Assembly (NCBI GenBank): GCA_004293725.1
Contig: REAW01000007.1
Coordinates: forward strand, 34,827 to 98,826
From: Curvibacter sp.
Lineage (GTDB): Bacteria > Pseudomonadota > Gammaproteobacteria > Burkholderiales > Burkholderiaceae_C
Direction of reading: 5' to 3'
DNA length: 64,000 nt
A program made the position numbers and the translations under genes. Positions 8,739 through 17,681 of this stretch are shown here, in pieces; position 1 is the stretch's first letter; the number at the start of each line of letters is the position of its first letter. Below the pieces are notes generated by a model that had not been told where the DNA came from, did no database searches, and was given only the letters and a program-made list of their open reading frames with translations.

Positions 8739-10549
8739 TAATCTTCCACCTGCAAAATAGCCAAGAATGCTTCCTGTGGAACTTCCACGGAGCCGATTTG
8801 TTTCATGCGTTTTTTACCCGCTTTTTGTTTTTCCAGGAGCTTGCGCTTGCGGGAAATATCCCCACCGTAGCACTTGGCCAGCACGTTTTTGCGCAACGCT
8901 TTGATTGTTTCGCGCGCAATAATGTTGGCCCCGATCGCAGCCTGGATCGCCACGTCATACATTTGCCGAGAGATGATTTCGCGCATCTTGCCGACCACGG
9001 CGCGGCCGCGGTACAGGCTTTGGCTGCGGTGCAGCATGATCGATAACGCATCGACTTTTTCGCTATTCAACAGAATGTCGACCTTGACCACATCGGCTGC
9101 ACGGTATTCCTTGAAGTCGTAGTCCATGGACGCATAGCCCCGGCTCACGCTTTTCAGTTTGTCAAAGAAGTCCAGAACAATTTCGGCCAACGGCATTTCA
9201 TACGTCAGCACAACTTGACGCCCCTTGTAGGCCATGTTCATTTGCACGCCACGCTTTTGGTTGGCCAGTGTCATGACCACACCCACATACTCTTGTGGCA
9301 TGTACAAATGCATGGTGACGATGGGTTCGCGGATTTCGGCTGTCTTGCCAACTTCAGGCATCTTGGAGGGGTTTTCCACCAAAACAACTTCGCCATCATT
9401 CTTCATCACTTCGTAGACCACACTGGGTGCTGTGGTGATCAGGTCCTGGTCGAACTCTCGCTCCAAGCGTTCCTGCACAATTTCCATGTGCAGCAGACCC
9501 AAGAATCCACAGCGAAAACCAAACCCTAGGGCTTGCGACACCTCAGGCTCGTAGTGCAGTGAAGCATCGTTGAGCTTGAGCTTTTCGAGCGCGTCGCGCA
9601 GGGAGTCGTATTCGCTGGCTTCGGTCGGGTAGAGCCCTGCAAACACCTGGGGTTGAATTTCCTTGAACCCCGGCAAAGCTTCCGTGGCCGTGAATGCGGC
9701 GCCACCACTGCCCTGCTTGATCATGGTCACAGTGTCGCCAACCTTCGCGGCTTGCAGCTCTTTGATGCCGGCGATGATGTAACCCACCTCGCCGGCTTCA
9801 AGTGACTGGCGTGGCTGGTTGGCTGGGGTAAAGACGCCCAAATTGTCAGCGTTGTAGCTGGCACCAGAGGCCATCATTTTGATGCGCTCTCCCTTACCCA
9901 AACGACCATCCACCACACGCACCAACATTACGACCCCAACGTAGCTGTCAAACCAGCTGTCAATGATCATGGCGCGCAACGGGCCCTCGGGGTTGCCTTT
10001 GGGCGACGGGATTTTGGCCACAATAGCTTCGAGAATGTCATCAATACCCAAACCGGTTTTGGCAGAACACACGATTGCTTCAGTTGCGTCAATGCCGATC
10101 ACATCTTCAATCTCGCTGCGTGCATTGTCCGGGTCGGCATTGGGCAGATCAATCTTGTTCAACACAGGTAGCACTTCCACACCAAGGTCTAGCGCTGTGT
10201 AGCAATTGGCAACTGTCTGCGCTTCCACGCCCTGCGAGGCGTCTACCACGAGCAATGCGCCTTCGCATGCCGAGAGCGAACGGCTAACTTCATATGAGAA
10301 GTCCACATGTCCTGGCGTGTCGATCAAGTTGAGGTTGTAGGTCTGGCCATCTTTGGCCTTGTACTGCAAGGCAGCGGTCTGCGCCTTGATGGTTATCCCG
10401 CGCTCTTTCTCGATATCCATCGAGTCCAATACTTGGGCCTCCATCTCACGCGCTTCCAATCCTCCGCATCGCTGAATCAACCGGTCAGCGAGTGTGGATT
10501 TACCGTGATCAATGTGGGCAATGATCGAGAAATTTCTGATGTGATTCAT
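8738..10549 (-). CDS. lepA: Elongation factor 4 (LepA)
   Basis: LepA/EF4 is a ribosome-associated GTPase implicated in back-translocation and, by genetics, in 30S biogenesis and initiation. The 603-residue protein has G1 A-H-I-D-H-G-K-S-T, the G2 R-G-I-T-I-K-A-Q loop, G3 D-T-P-G-H, G4 N-K-I-D, the EF-G-like domains and the LepA-specific C-terminal domain rich in K/R. The ATG at 10549 gives the family N-terminus [10 protein letters not shown]; a TTG three codons upstream is less likely. An intrinsic terminator ends only 44 bases upstream of this start. Confidence 0.96.
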   Translation of the reverse strand: MNHIRNFSIIAHIDHGKSTLADRLIQRCGGLEAREMEAQVLDSMDIEKERGITIKAQTAALQYKAKDGQTYNLNLIDTPGHVDFSYEVSRSLSACEGALLVVDASQGVEAQTVANCYTALDLGVEVLPVLNKIDLPNADPDNARSEIEDVIGIDATEAIVCSAKTGLGIDDILEAIVAKIPSPKGNPEGPLRAMIIDSWFDSYVGVVMLVRVVDGRLGKGERIKMMASGASYNADNLGVFTPANQPRQSLEAGEVGYIIAGIKELQAAKVGDTVTMIKQGSGGAAFTATEALPGFKEIQPQVFAGLYPTEASEYDSLRDALEKLKLNDASLHYEPEVSQALGFGFRCGFLGLLHMEIVQERLEREFDQDLITTAPSVVYEVMKNDGEVVLVENPSKMPEVGKTAEIREPIVTMHLYMPQEYVGVVMTLANQKRGVQMNMAYKGRQVVLTYEMPLAEIVLDFFDKLKSVSRGYASMDYDFKEYRAADVVKVDILLNSEKVDALSIMLHRSQSLYRGRAVVGKMREIISRQMYDVAIQAAIGANIIARETIKALRKNVLAKCYGGDISRKRKLLEKQKAGKKRMKQIGSVEVPQEAFLAILQVED

Positions 10550-10592
10550 CAACGACAAGCTTCAAGTGATTGAATTAAAACGAGCAGACAAG

Positions 10593-10623
10593 AAAAAAGG
10601 GCGCATCGTAAGACGACGCGCCC
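10593..10623 (-). terminator. Intrinsic terminator/attenuator just upstream of lepA
   Basis: On the minus strand GGGCGC-G-TCGT, a CTT loop and ACGA-T-GCGCCC form an 11-bp stem with one G-U pair, followed by a run of six or more U. It is a textbook rho-independent terminator. It lies within 50 bases of the lepA start, well beyond the separate mucD terminator, so it ends a transcript other than mucD or works as an attenuator. Confidence 0.85.
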
Positions 10624-10745
10624 TGAACCAACAATCTTTGGCAACTGCGAAGGTTGGAAGCCCATTGTAGGCAAAAAGTCCAGAGAGCACAGCCCAAAAA
10701 AACTTGGTTCAAGGGGAGTTGCGACACCGCAACAGAAAACTTATC
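10593..10745 (-). ncRNA. Candidate small RNA or lepA leader in the 470-base mucD-lepA spacer
   Basis: The spacer between lepA (from 10550) and mucD (to 11021) holds no gene I can support. On the minus strand a possible promoter (TTGAAT near 10770, GATAAG at 10745-10740) would give an RNA starting near 10733. The RNA would run into a perfect hairpin GTTGCG-gtgt-CGCAAC (10733-10718) and end at the strong terminator 10623-10593, about 140 nt. It could be a free small RNA or an attenuated lepA leader. The promoter elements are weak matches. Confidence 0.3.
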
Positions 10746-10958
10746 AACAACTTATTAACATATTCAACGCATGAATGCTGAACAACTTGTGGGAGAGTTG
10801 TGGATCAACTGTGGGTTCTTTCCACTGTCCCATATGGTGGAGTTTGCAAGCATGCATATATGCAATGACTTCCGTAGAAACGCCATATTCTAACCAGTGC
10901 TTTCTACAAGTCTCAAAAGTTAGCGGCCGCCCACTTTATTTCATAGTGACGGCCGATA

Positions 10959-11007
10959 GGAAAAAAACAAAAAAAGGAGCCACCCCAAAACCAAGCATGG
11001 TTTAGGG
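10959..11007 (-). terminator. Intrinsic terminator after mucD
   Basis: Fifteen bases past the mucD stop the minus strand reads CCC-T-AAACCA, loop TGCT, TGGTTT-T-GGGG (hairpin 11007-10983), then TGGCTCC and two U runs at 10976-10959. It should end the rpoE-rseA-rseB-mucD transcript before lepA. Confidence 0.7.
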
Positions 11008-11021
11008 TCTTGCAATCAAGC

Positions 11022-12482
11022 CTACCGATTGGGCCGAATTACCGCAAATTGCGTCCACTCCCCGCGACGGAAGAGCACATTCAAGGGCTTGGATTTTTCC
11101 AACTTTGCCAAAGCGGCTTCAAACTCTTTCACGGAGCCTATTTCGGCATTGGCCGCTTGGACAATTACATCCCCCTCGCGCAAACCTGCACGTGCGGCAG
11201 CCTCTGTGGCGGCCTCTACGCGCACACCACCCTTGAGGTTCGCCTCTTTCTTCTGCGCATCGGTCAAGTCCGCCACGGCCAGGCCAAATGCCTGGGCTGC
11301 GCTGGACGCCTTTGGTTTTTCTTCCTTCGCCGAGGCCTTGGCGACCGACTTGTCACTCTCCACTTCCGCGATCACCACACTCAAATCTTTGCTGGCGCCT
11401 CGGCGGAACACGGTGACGGTACTTTTGGAACCTGGCTTGGTACTGCCCACGACCCTTGGCAGGTCGCTTGATTTTTCAATCGTTTTGCCATCGAACTTGG
11501 TGATGATGTCACCTGCCTCCACACCAGCCTTCTCTGCCGGTGAGCCGGTTTCAACACCACGCACCAAGGCCCCAATGGGTTTGCCCAAACCAATAGATTC
11601 AGCAACCTCTTTGCTGACTTGGTCAATCTGCACCCCAATGCGCCCACGTGTAACACGGCCATTGCTGCGCAACTGGTCGCTTACTCGAACGGCCTCGTCC
11701 ATGGGGATGGAGAAAGAAATTCCCATGGAGCCGCCTGAGCGAGAGTAGATCTGGCTATTTATACCAACCACTTCCCCCCGCATATTGATGAGTGGCCCGC
11801 CCGAATTGCCCGGGTTAATCGCCACATCTGTCTGGATGAAAGGCAAGTAATCACCAGTATCACGCTGCTTCGCACTCACAATGCCGGCGGTAACGGTGTT
11901 GTCAAGGCCAAAAGGTGAGCCAATGGCCATCACCCACTCACCTACGCGCAGCCGACTTACATCACCCACTTTGACAGCCGGCAGACCTGACGCATCGATC
12001 TTCACCACCGCTACATCGGTGCGCTTGTCTGCCCCAATGATGCGGGCTTTAAACTCGCGTTTGTCGGTAAGGGTGACCAACACTTCGTCGGCATCCTCGA
12101 TCACATGGGCGTTGGTCATGATCAGCCCGTCTGAGGTCAGAATAAATCCGGACCCGACACCACGCGGCTGGGGCTCTTCCTGCTGTTGGGGACGGTTCTG
12201 GCGCGGTGCCTGGCGTGGCACGTTGGGAATGGGCAGGCCAAACCTGCGGAAAAACTCCAACATTTCCTCGTCACCGGGGCCTCCGCTTGGGGCTCGTGGG
12301 CTCGCTTTTTCGAGGGTACGGATATTTACGACCGATGGGCCAACTTGGTCCACCAGATCGGTGAAGTCTGGCAAGCCCTTCACCGCTTGTGCGGACGCCG
12401 AAGAAACGGGCACCAACGCACCCATGACCACCAAGCTGAGTGAAGCCGCCACCCATAGGGTTCGAAAAGGTTTCATGTCCAT
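11022..12482 (-). CDS. mucD: Periplasmic serine protease MucD (DegP/HtrA family)
   Basis: MucD is a periplasmic HtrA-type protease/chaperone that removes misfolded envelope proteins and dampens the sigma-E response. The protein (486 residues from 12482) has a signal peptide ending A-S-A-Q-A. The catalytic triad is visible as N-A-H-V-I, R-T-D-V-A-V and P-G-N-S-G-G-P-L. Two PDZ domains follow (about 275-370 and 390-486), with a Lys/Glu/Ala linker between them. The start is ambiguous among closely spaced ATGs; the one at 12482 lies 11 bases from a GGAG. It is the last gene of the sigma-E unit, followed by a terminator. Confidence 0.93.
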   Translation of the reverse strand: MDMKPFRTLWVAASLSLVVMGALVPVSSASAQAVKGLPDFTDLVDQVGPSVVNIRTLEKASPRAPSGGPGDEEMLEFFRRFGLPIPNVPRQAPRQNRPQQQEEPQPRGVGSGFILTSDGLIMTNAHVIEDADEVLVTLTDKREFKARIIGADKRTDVAVVKIDASGLPAVKVGDVSRLRVGEWVMAIGSPFGLDNTVTAGIVSAKQRDTGDYLPFIQTDVAINPGNSGGPLINMRGEVVGINSQIYSRSGGSMGISFSIPMDEAVRVSDQLRSNGRVTRGRIGVQIDQVSKEVAESIGLGKPIGALVRGVETGSPAEKAGVEAGDIITKFDGKTIEKSSDLPRVVGSTKPGSKSTVTVFRRGASKDLSVVIAEVESDKSVAKASAKEEKPKASSAAQAFGLAVADLTDAQKKEANLKGGVRVEAATEAAARAGLREGDVIVQAANAEIGSVKEFEAALAKLEKSKPLNVLFRRGEWTQFAVIRPNR

Positions 12483-12544
12483 ATATTTCATAGCTCCAGT
12501 TTTCCTACTATCTGACTTTGCTTTCAACGCGCTACCCGTATAGC

Positions 12545-13540
12545 TTATTTTTTACGCTCCAGCCCTTGCACAAAAAGGGACAGAGTAAGCGCTGGGGCTT
12601 CCCCGACCGCAGTAATCCACCATGCATCCAATCGCCGCGTATGAGTGCGTGTGGCGCCACCGAGTTCCGACGCCCCTGCACGCATGTGACGACGTGTGTC
12701 AAAGGCCTCCACAAACAACGATACTGTGGCCAATCCATCTGAAAACATCCACTGCATGGTCTGCTCCATGCGCCCCGGCGCTCCCGCGAGCAGCGCTACA
12801 GGGCGGGTGTAACAACCCATGGGTTTGAAGCCAGGCACTGGCTTTGCCATCGCCCAACCCTGGGCCTTCGCAGTGGTCTTTTGCAAGTCACGGCGTTCCA
12901 CACGGTAGCCCTCTGTAGCGGCCATCATTTGCGTAAGTTTGGCCTTGTTCACTGGCGCATCGAGTTGCAACTCAGAAAAGGCCGCCTGCTCCAGCACTCT
13001 CCCTTCCGCATCCAAAGTCTGAAGCTGCACCACCAGGCCCGATCGTTTTTCGCTCCAGACGCGGTAGCCATAACGCAAAGCATCTTTGGGTTGCAACTGG
13101 ACCACCTCGGCATCGAGCCCCGCGATGCGCTCGTTGCCCAGTGGCCTCATCAGGTAGTTTTCCCCAATATCAGCTGCATTCGATTTGAGCAAACTAGGGA
13201 AAAGTCCCAGAGAATCACGGCTTTCTGATATGGCCACCTTGGCCTCAGGAAAAAACGTCATCACCTCATCGTTGCGGCGGAAGGTTGCACGCGGCGTACC
13301 ACTTAATGACTCCACACGCTCAACCTGCTGTTCGCCATCGCAAACATGCCAAATGCGCGCACTGGCCATTTGACCTGCAGCCGACACCACAAAAGTGCCG
13401 GTGTACGTGCGATGCCGCGATGCCTCATGCAAACGCATAAGCCAAGCATTGAGAGGCGCGTCCTCAGCAATGGCGCCCTGCGGCAACCCGAATAGCAACA
13501 GGGCGCACAAACCGGCCGTGAACCACCGCAAGGTCTTCAC
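12545..13540 (-). CDS. rseB: Sigma-E regulatory protein RseB/MucB
   Basis: RseB is a periplasmic protein that binds the anti-sigma factor RseA and shields it from proteolysis until lipoprotein or LPS stress signals displace it. The 331-residue protein has a signal peptide (T-L-R-W-F-T-A-G then a hydrophobic core, cleavage near A-I-A). The LolA-like N-domain contains Y-T-G-T-F-V-V-S and a R-I-W-H-V-C-D-G-E-Q segment, and the smaller C-domain is near 220-331. The start is a GTG overlapping the rseA stop as GTGA, which indicates translational coupling. mucD follows. Confidence 0.92.
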   Translation of the reverse strand: MKTLRWFTAGLCALLLFGLPQGAIAEDAPLNAWLMRLHEASRHRTYTGTFVVSAAGQMASARIWHVCDGEQQVERVESLSGTPRATFRRNDEVMTFFPEAKVAISESRDSLGLFPSLLKSNAADIGENYLMRPLGNERIAGLDAEVVQLQPKDALRYGYRVWSEKRSGLVVQLQTLDAEGRVLEQAAFSELQLDAPVNKAKLTQMMAATEGYRVERRDLQKTTAKAQGWAMAKPVPGFKPMGCYTRPVALLAGAPGRMEQTMQWMFSDGLATVSLFVEAFDTRRHMRAGASELGGATRTHTRRLDAWWITAVGEAPALTLSLFVQGLERKK

Positions 13541-14127
13541 CGTGCAGGCCTTTCGTAGGTGGCATTGCGCAAAAACCCTGAAGGCATCTGCCAAGCCGAA
13601 TGGCCACCGAGTTGCTGATGGGCTGCCATCAGCGCGTCCAGCTCAGGGTCACGCAACATGACTGACGGGACTGGCAGCGATGCAGTTACGGCGTTCGGCG
13701 CGGTGGCCGACGCCAGTTGCGGCGAAGATACTGACACATTGCTCCGCCACATTCCCACAGAAACCACACCCACCAACACCGTGAAAGTAACGCCCACGGC
13801 CCAACGCCATGGACCATTGGCTGAGGTGCGCGCGGGCTCCCCGGTCGACAAGGGTGGCGGTTGCAGTATGCGGGGTAGCTCCACTGTCTCTTGTACCAAA
13901 CGCAATTCCAGACGCGCCAAAAAGTCCAACTCTGCGCGCTGAGGCGCTAGCCTGCTGCTACGCATCACATCACCGGCCACATGGTAGAGATGCCAATCGT
14001 TGGCAAACGAGTCCTGCTGCGCCAGTTCCGTAAGCAAAGCATCCAGCTCGGCAGCGGGCAAGTCGCCATCCATCAAGGCGGAAATGCGCTCGTTCAGTGG
14101 TTGGCTGTGCATAGTCTTCAGTTCCAT
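13537..14127 (-). CDS. rseA: Anti-sigma-E factor RseA/MucA
   Basis: RseA is a single-pass inner-membrane anti-sigma factor. Its cytoplasmic N-terminus binds RpoE and its periplasmic part binds RseB. The 196-residue protein has the N-domain with E-R-I-S-A-L-M-D-G-D-L and W-H-L-Y-H-V-A-G-D-V-M-R motifs, and a transmembrane helix near residues 108-126 (W-A-V-G-V-T-F-T-V-L-V-G). A periplasmic tail ends in a G-F-L-R-N-A-T-Y region. The ATG at 14127 lies two bases after the rpoE stop; a second ATG five codons on is possible. It overlaps rseB by four bases. Confidence 0.92.
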   Translation of the reverse strand: MELKTMHSQPLNERISALMDGDLPAAELDALLTELAQQDSFANDWHLYHVAGDVMRSSRLAPQRAELDFLARLELRLVQETVELPRILQPPPLSTGEPARTSANGPWRWAVGVTFTVLVGVVSVGMWRSNVSVSSPQLASATAPNAVTASLPVPSVMLRDPELDALMAAHQQLGGHSAWQMPSGFLRNATYERPAR

Positions 14128-14129
14128 TC

Positions 14130-14750
14130 TTACCAACGTTTCCCGGTCTGTTTTTCCAACAGTGGTTTGACTCTTGCCGAAATAGCCTCTCGCGCCCGAA
14201 AAATGCGGGAGCGCACGGTACCTATCGGACAATCCATCGCCAACGCAATCTCTTCGTAACTCAGGCCTTCAATTTCCCGCAATGTGACTGCCTGTCGCAA
14301 CTCCTCGGGCAAAGCGTCCATAGCGTCGTTGACTACACCCGCAATCTCCTTGGCGGCCAACTCAGACTCTGGGGTTTCTTCAGTGATTGGTTCATATTTG
14401 GGGCCAGAAGTTTCATCTTCTTCGGCAGAAATTAGAAAACTCTCCGACATCGTGGGGTTACGCTTGAGCTCCATCAGGAATTTTTTTGCGGTGTTTACCG
14501 CAATCCGATACAGCCAGGTGTAAAACTGAGCGTCTCCTCTGAACTGGTGGAGGGCCCGGTAGGCACGGATGAACGTCTCCTGCGCAATATCTTCCACGAG
14601 ATCCACGTCCCGCACCATGCGGCCCACCAAACGTTGTATGCGGCGCTGGTACTTCAAAACCAGCAAGCCGTAAGCCCGCTGGTCTCCCGCAAGGGTGCGC
14701 TCCACCAACAACAAGTCGGCATCGTTGGGCGTTGGCAATGGCTCCATCAT
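14130..14750 (-). CDS. rpoE: RNA polymerase sigma-E factor (RpoE/AlgU)
   Basis: This group-4 (ECF) sigma factor directs the envelope-stress regulon and is held at the membrane by RseA. The 206-residue protein has sigma region 2 with D-V-D-L-V-E-D-I-A-Q-E-T-F-I-R-A-Y-R-A and Y-T-W-L-Y-R-I-A-V-N-T-A-K. Region 4 follows, with L-P-E-E-L-R-Q-A-V-T-L-R-E-I-E-G-L-S-Y and C-P-I-G-T-V-R-S-R-I-F-R-A. The start overlaps the stop of the preceding membrane-protein gene (ATGA), so expression is coupled to it. It heads rpoE-rseA-rseB-mucD. Confidence 0.97.
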   Translation of the reverse strand: MMEPLPTPNDADLLLVERTLAGDQRAYGLLVLKYQRRIQRLVGRMVRDVDLVEDIAQETFIRAYRALHQFRGDAQFYTWLYRIAVNTAKKFLMELKRNPTMSESFLISAEEDETSGPKYEPITEETPESELAAKEIAGVVNDAMDALPEELRQAVTLREIEGLSYEEIALAMDCPIGTVRSRIFRAREAISARVKPLLEKQTGKRW

Positions 14751-15229
14751 GGGTACTTGCCTTCGGGTTCCACAGAATCGTCAGGAGGCAAAGCAGCAAA
14801 GCTCGATGAGTGCACCAGCGCGCGCCGCAAGGCGACCCATGACTGGACCGACGTAGCCTGCGTCGGCTCAAGCCACAAAAAAAATGGACGAATCCCCGCG
14901 CACCTCATGGAAACAAGCATCCAGCGCTGAAAATCACACACGATGCTCAGGCCCGACACTGACATTTCCAGCCGAGTCATCCAAAACCATTGCTCCCCAT
15001 CCCATCGCAAGGTACCTATTGGGGAGCGTCGCCACGCCCAAGCCGCACCGATACCAGTCAACAAGACCAACAATGCCTGCACCCAAACAGCCCAACGTGG
15101 AAATTCGGCGGCAGCGGTCCAAGCGAAGACGCTTAGGCTCATCGTGGTAACCAGTACACCTGCAGATAGCACGAGAGCATGCCAACGCGATCGGCCAACC
15201 TTAAAGCTAACCGCAGGAGGCCGATGCAT
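14747..15229 (-). CDS. Small inner-membrane protein between fabF and rpoE
   Basis: This 160-residue protein has two adjacent N-terminal membrane helices (about 17-38 and 46-66), then a basic loop and a C-terminal domain with W-D-G-E-Q-W-F-W near 80. The architecture and W-D-G-x-x-W motif resemble the YgfX/CptA membrane family (DUF1434-like), but sequence alone does not establish this. Homologues at this place, between fabF and rpoE, are usual in Burkholderiales as far as I recall. Its stop overlaps the rpoE start, so it may influence sigma-E translation. Confidence 0.65.
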   Translation of the reverse strand: MHRPPAVSFKVGRSRWHALVLSAGVLVTTMSLSVFAWTAAAEFPRWAVWVQALLVLLTGIGAAWAWRRSPIGTLRWDGEQWFWMTRLEMSVSGLSIVCDFQRWMLVSMRCAGIRPFFLWLEPTQATSVQSWVALRRALVHSSSFAALPPDDSVEPEGKYP

Positions 15230-15253
15230 TGTCCCTTGAGGAAATTGCCGCGA

Positions 15254-16498
15254 TCAAACGCGCTTGAATACCAGCGTACCGTTGGTACCGCCGAAGCCGA
15301 AATTGTTCTTTACGGCCACATCGATCTTCAAGTCCCTTGCGGTGTTGGCACAGTAGTCCAGATCACACTCGGGATCTTGATTAAAGATGTTGATGGTGGG
15401 TGGGCTCTTCTGGTGGTGCACGGCGAGCACCGTAAACACCGACTCCAGTCCGCCTGCGCCGCCCAGCAAGTGACCCGTCATCGACTTGGTGGAGTTGACA
15501 ACCGTCTTCTTTGCGTGATCACCCAAGGCCGCTTTGATAGCGTTGGACTCGTTGATATCACCCAACGGAGTGGAAGTGCCGTGCGCGTTCAGGTAATTCA
15601 CTTGATCGGGATTGACACCCGCGTTACGCAGGGCGCTCAGCATGGCGCGGCGTGGACCGTCCATATTGGGGGCTGTCATGTGTCCGGCATCGGCGCTCAT
15701 GCCAAAACCGGCCAGCTCAGCGTAAATCTTGGCACCGCGGGCCTTGGCATGTTCGTACTCTTCGAGCACCATCACGCCACCGCCTTCACCCAATACAAAG
15801 CCGTCTCGGTCTTTGTCCCAAGGCCGAGAGGCAGAGGTAGGGTCGTCATTGCGGGTGGAGAGTGCGCGCATGGCGGCAAAACCCCCAATACCCAATGGAG
15901 AAACGGTTGCTTCCGAGCCTCCGGCAATCATCACATCCGCATCGCCGTACTCGATCATCCGACCGGCCTCACCAATGCAGTGCAGACCGGTGGTGCAGGC
16001 GGTCACGATGGCGATATTCGGGCCTTTGAAGCCAAACCGCATGGATACGTGACCGGCCGTCATATTGATGATGGATGCGGGCACAAAAAATGGAGATATG
16101 CGGCGCGGACCGCGATTGGTGTACTCGGAGTGGGTGTTCTCGATCATGGGCAAACCACCAATGCCAGAACCAATCACACAGCCAATGCGGGTGGATTCTT
16201 CGTCACCGAGCGCATCACCCGTTTTCAAACCGCTGTCATTGACAGCCTGAACCGCAGCAGCAATGCCGTAATGGATAAAGGTATCCATCGTGCGTGCTTC
16301 TTTGGCACTGATGTAGGACTCCAGATCAAAGTTGCGCACTTCACCTGCGATCTTGCAGGCAAACGCTTCCGGATCGAACTTGGTGATGGCGGCGATACCG
16401 GATTTGCCAGCCAACACATTCGACCAAGCCTCAGCCACGGTGTTTCCCACGGGGCTGACACAACCTAAACCTGTAACAACGACGCGGCGACGGGACAT
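15254..16498 (-). CDS. fabF: 3-oxoacyl-ACP synthase II (FabF)
   Basis: FabF performs the elongating Claisen condensation of acyl-ACP with malonyl-ACP. The 414-residue thiolase-fold protein shows the catalytic Cys in T-A-C-T-T-G-L-H, the first His in N-A-H-G-T-S-T-P-L-G-D and the second in T-G-H-L-L-G-G-A-G-G. The C-terminus is N-N-F-G-F-G-G-T-N-G-T-L-V-F. The length fits KAS II. It lies 96 bases downstream of acpP and 24 bases before the membrane-protein gene that leads into rpoE. Confidence 0.97.
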   Translation of the reverse strand: MSRRRVVVTGLGCVSPVGNTVAEAWSNVLAGKSGIAAITKFDPEAFACKIAGEVRNFDLESYISAKEARTMDTFIHYGIAAAVQAVNDSGLKTGDALGDEESTRIGCVIGSGIGGLPMIENTHSEYTNRGPRRISPFFVPASIINMTAGHVSMRFGFKGPNIAIVTACTTGLHCIGEAGRMIEYGDADVMIAGGSEATVSPLGIGGFAAMRALSTRNDDPTSASRPWDKDRDGFVLGEGGGVMVLEEYEHAKARGAKIYAELAGFGMSADAGHMTAPNMDGPRRAMLSALRNAGVNPDQVNYLNAHGTSTPLGDINESNAIKAALGDHAKKTVVNSTKSMTGHLLGGAGGLESVFTVLAVHHQKSPPTINIFNQDPECDLDYCANTARDLKIDVAVKNNFGFGGTNGTLVFKRV

Positions 16499-16594
16499 AG
16501 AAATCTTAAAATCAGCGGTTCGTCAATGAAATACCGTCTTCAACGGTATGAAACACGGAGCGCGGCAGCACCCGGGGGGTGCTGCCCAAGGCTA

Positions 16595-16843
<249 letters not shown>

Positions 16844-16934
16844 CTAAGGGTTGTAAAAGAATCCGAGATTTTACCCGCCCTAGAGACTTGTCTCTAACCG
16901 GGCCGCCGCTCAGACTTCGACGGGGTTCAATCAC

Positions 16935-17681
16935 TTACATGTACATGCCACCGTTCACGTGCAGCTCCTGCCCTGTCACATACCCGGCCTGGGGGGAGGC
17001 CAAGTAGACAACCGCGTGTGCTACATCCCCAGGTTTACCCAGATGCCCCAAGGGAATTTGGCCTAACAAGGCTTTTTGCTGGTCTTCGCCCAAGGCGGCT
17101 GTCATGTCAGTCTCAATAAAGCCGGGGGCCACGCAATTGACGGTGATGTTGCGCGAGCCCAGCTCACGCGCCAGTGCACGGGTCATGCCAGCCACGCCAG
17201 CTTTGGCCGCCGCATAGTTGGCTTGGCCGGGGTTGCCCGAGGCTCCTACCACCGAGGTAATACTAATGATGCGGCCATAGCGTTGTTTCATCATGGTGCG
17301 CAACACCGAGCGGCTCATACGGAAGACGCCCTTGAGGTTGGTGTCCAGCACCGCATCCCAGTCGTCATCCTTCATGCGCATAGCCAGGGTGTCGCGGGTG
17401 ATGCCAGCATTGTTCACAAGCACGTGCAAACCGCCCTGCTCCTTGGCAATGGCATCTACCAGCGCGTCGCCAGCGGCGCCGTCCGTCACGTCCAGCGTGC
17501 GACCGTCGCAGCCAGGGAAGGCAGACAGGGCCTCACGGATCTTGGCGGCGCCCGCGTCCGACGTCGCAGTCCCGATCACTTTTACGCCCTTGCGCGCCAA
17601 TTCCAGCGCAATGGCGGCCCCTATACCGCGCGAGGCACCAGTCACCAGAGCCACTTGGCCTTCAAGCTTCACTTCACTCAT
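16935..17681 (-). CDS. fabG: 3-oxoacyl-ACP reductase FabG
   Basis: FabG is the NADPH-dependent short-chain reductase of fatty-acid elongation. The 248-residue protein has the nucleotide-binding G-A-S-R-G-I-G at about 15-21, N-N-A-G near 90, the active-site Ser in I-T-S-V-V-G and the Y-A-A-A-K catalytic Tyr/Lys pair near 155. The C-terminus G-Q-E-L-H-V-N-G-G-M-Y-M is typical. Its ATG overlaps the fabD stop by four bases. Confidence 0.97.
   Translation of the reverse strand: MSEVKLEGQVALVTGASRGIGAAIALELARKGVKVIGTATSDAGAAKIREALSAFPGCDGRTLDVTDGAAGDALVDAIAKEQGGLHVLVNNAGITRDTLAMRMKDDDWDAVLDTNLKGVFRMSRSVLRTMMKQRYGRIISITSVVGASGNPGQANYAAAKAGVAGMTRALARELGSRNITVNCVAPGFIETDMTAALGEDQQKALLGQIPLGHLGKPGDVAHAVVYLASPQAGYVTGQELHVNGGMYM

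Noticed and set aside
10775..11005. 76-residue plus-strand frame in the mucD-lepA spacer
   Set aside because: It has no ribosome site and no family similarity, and it runs through the mucD terminator hairpin in the opposite direction.
15179..16468. 429-residue plus-strand frame opposite fabF
   Set aside because: It is the high-GC antisense shadow of fabF, with no recognisable motifs or ribosome-binding site.
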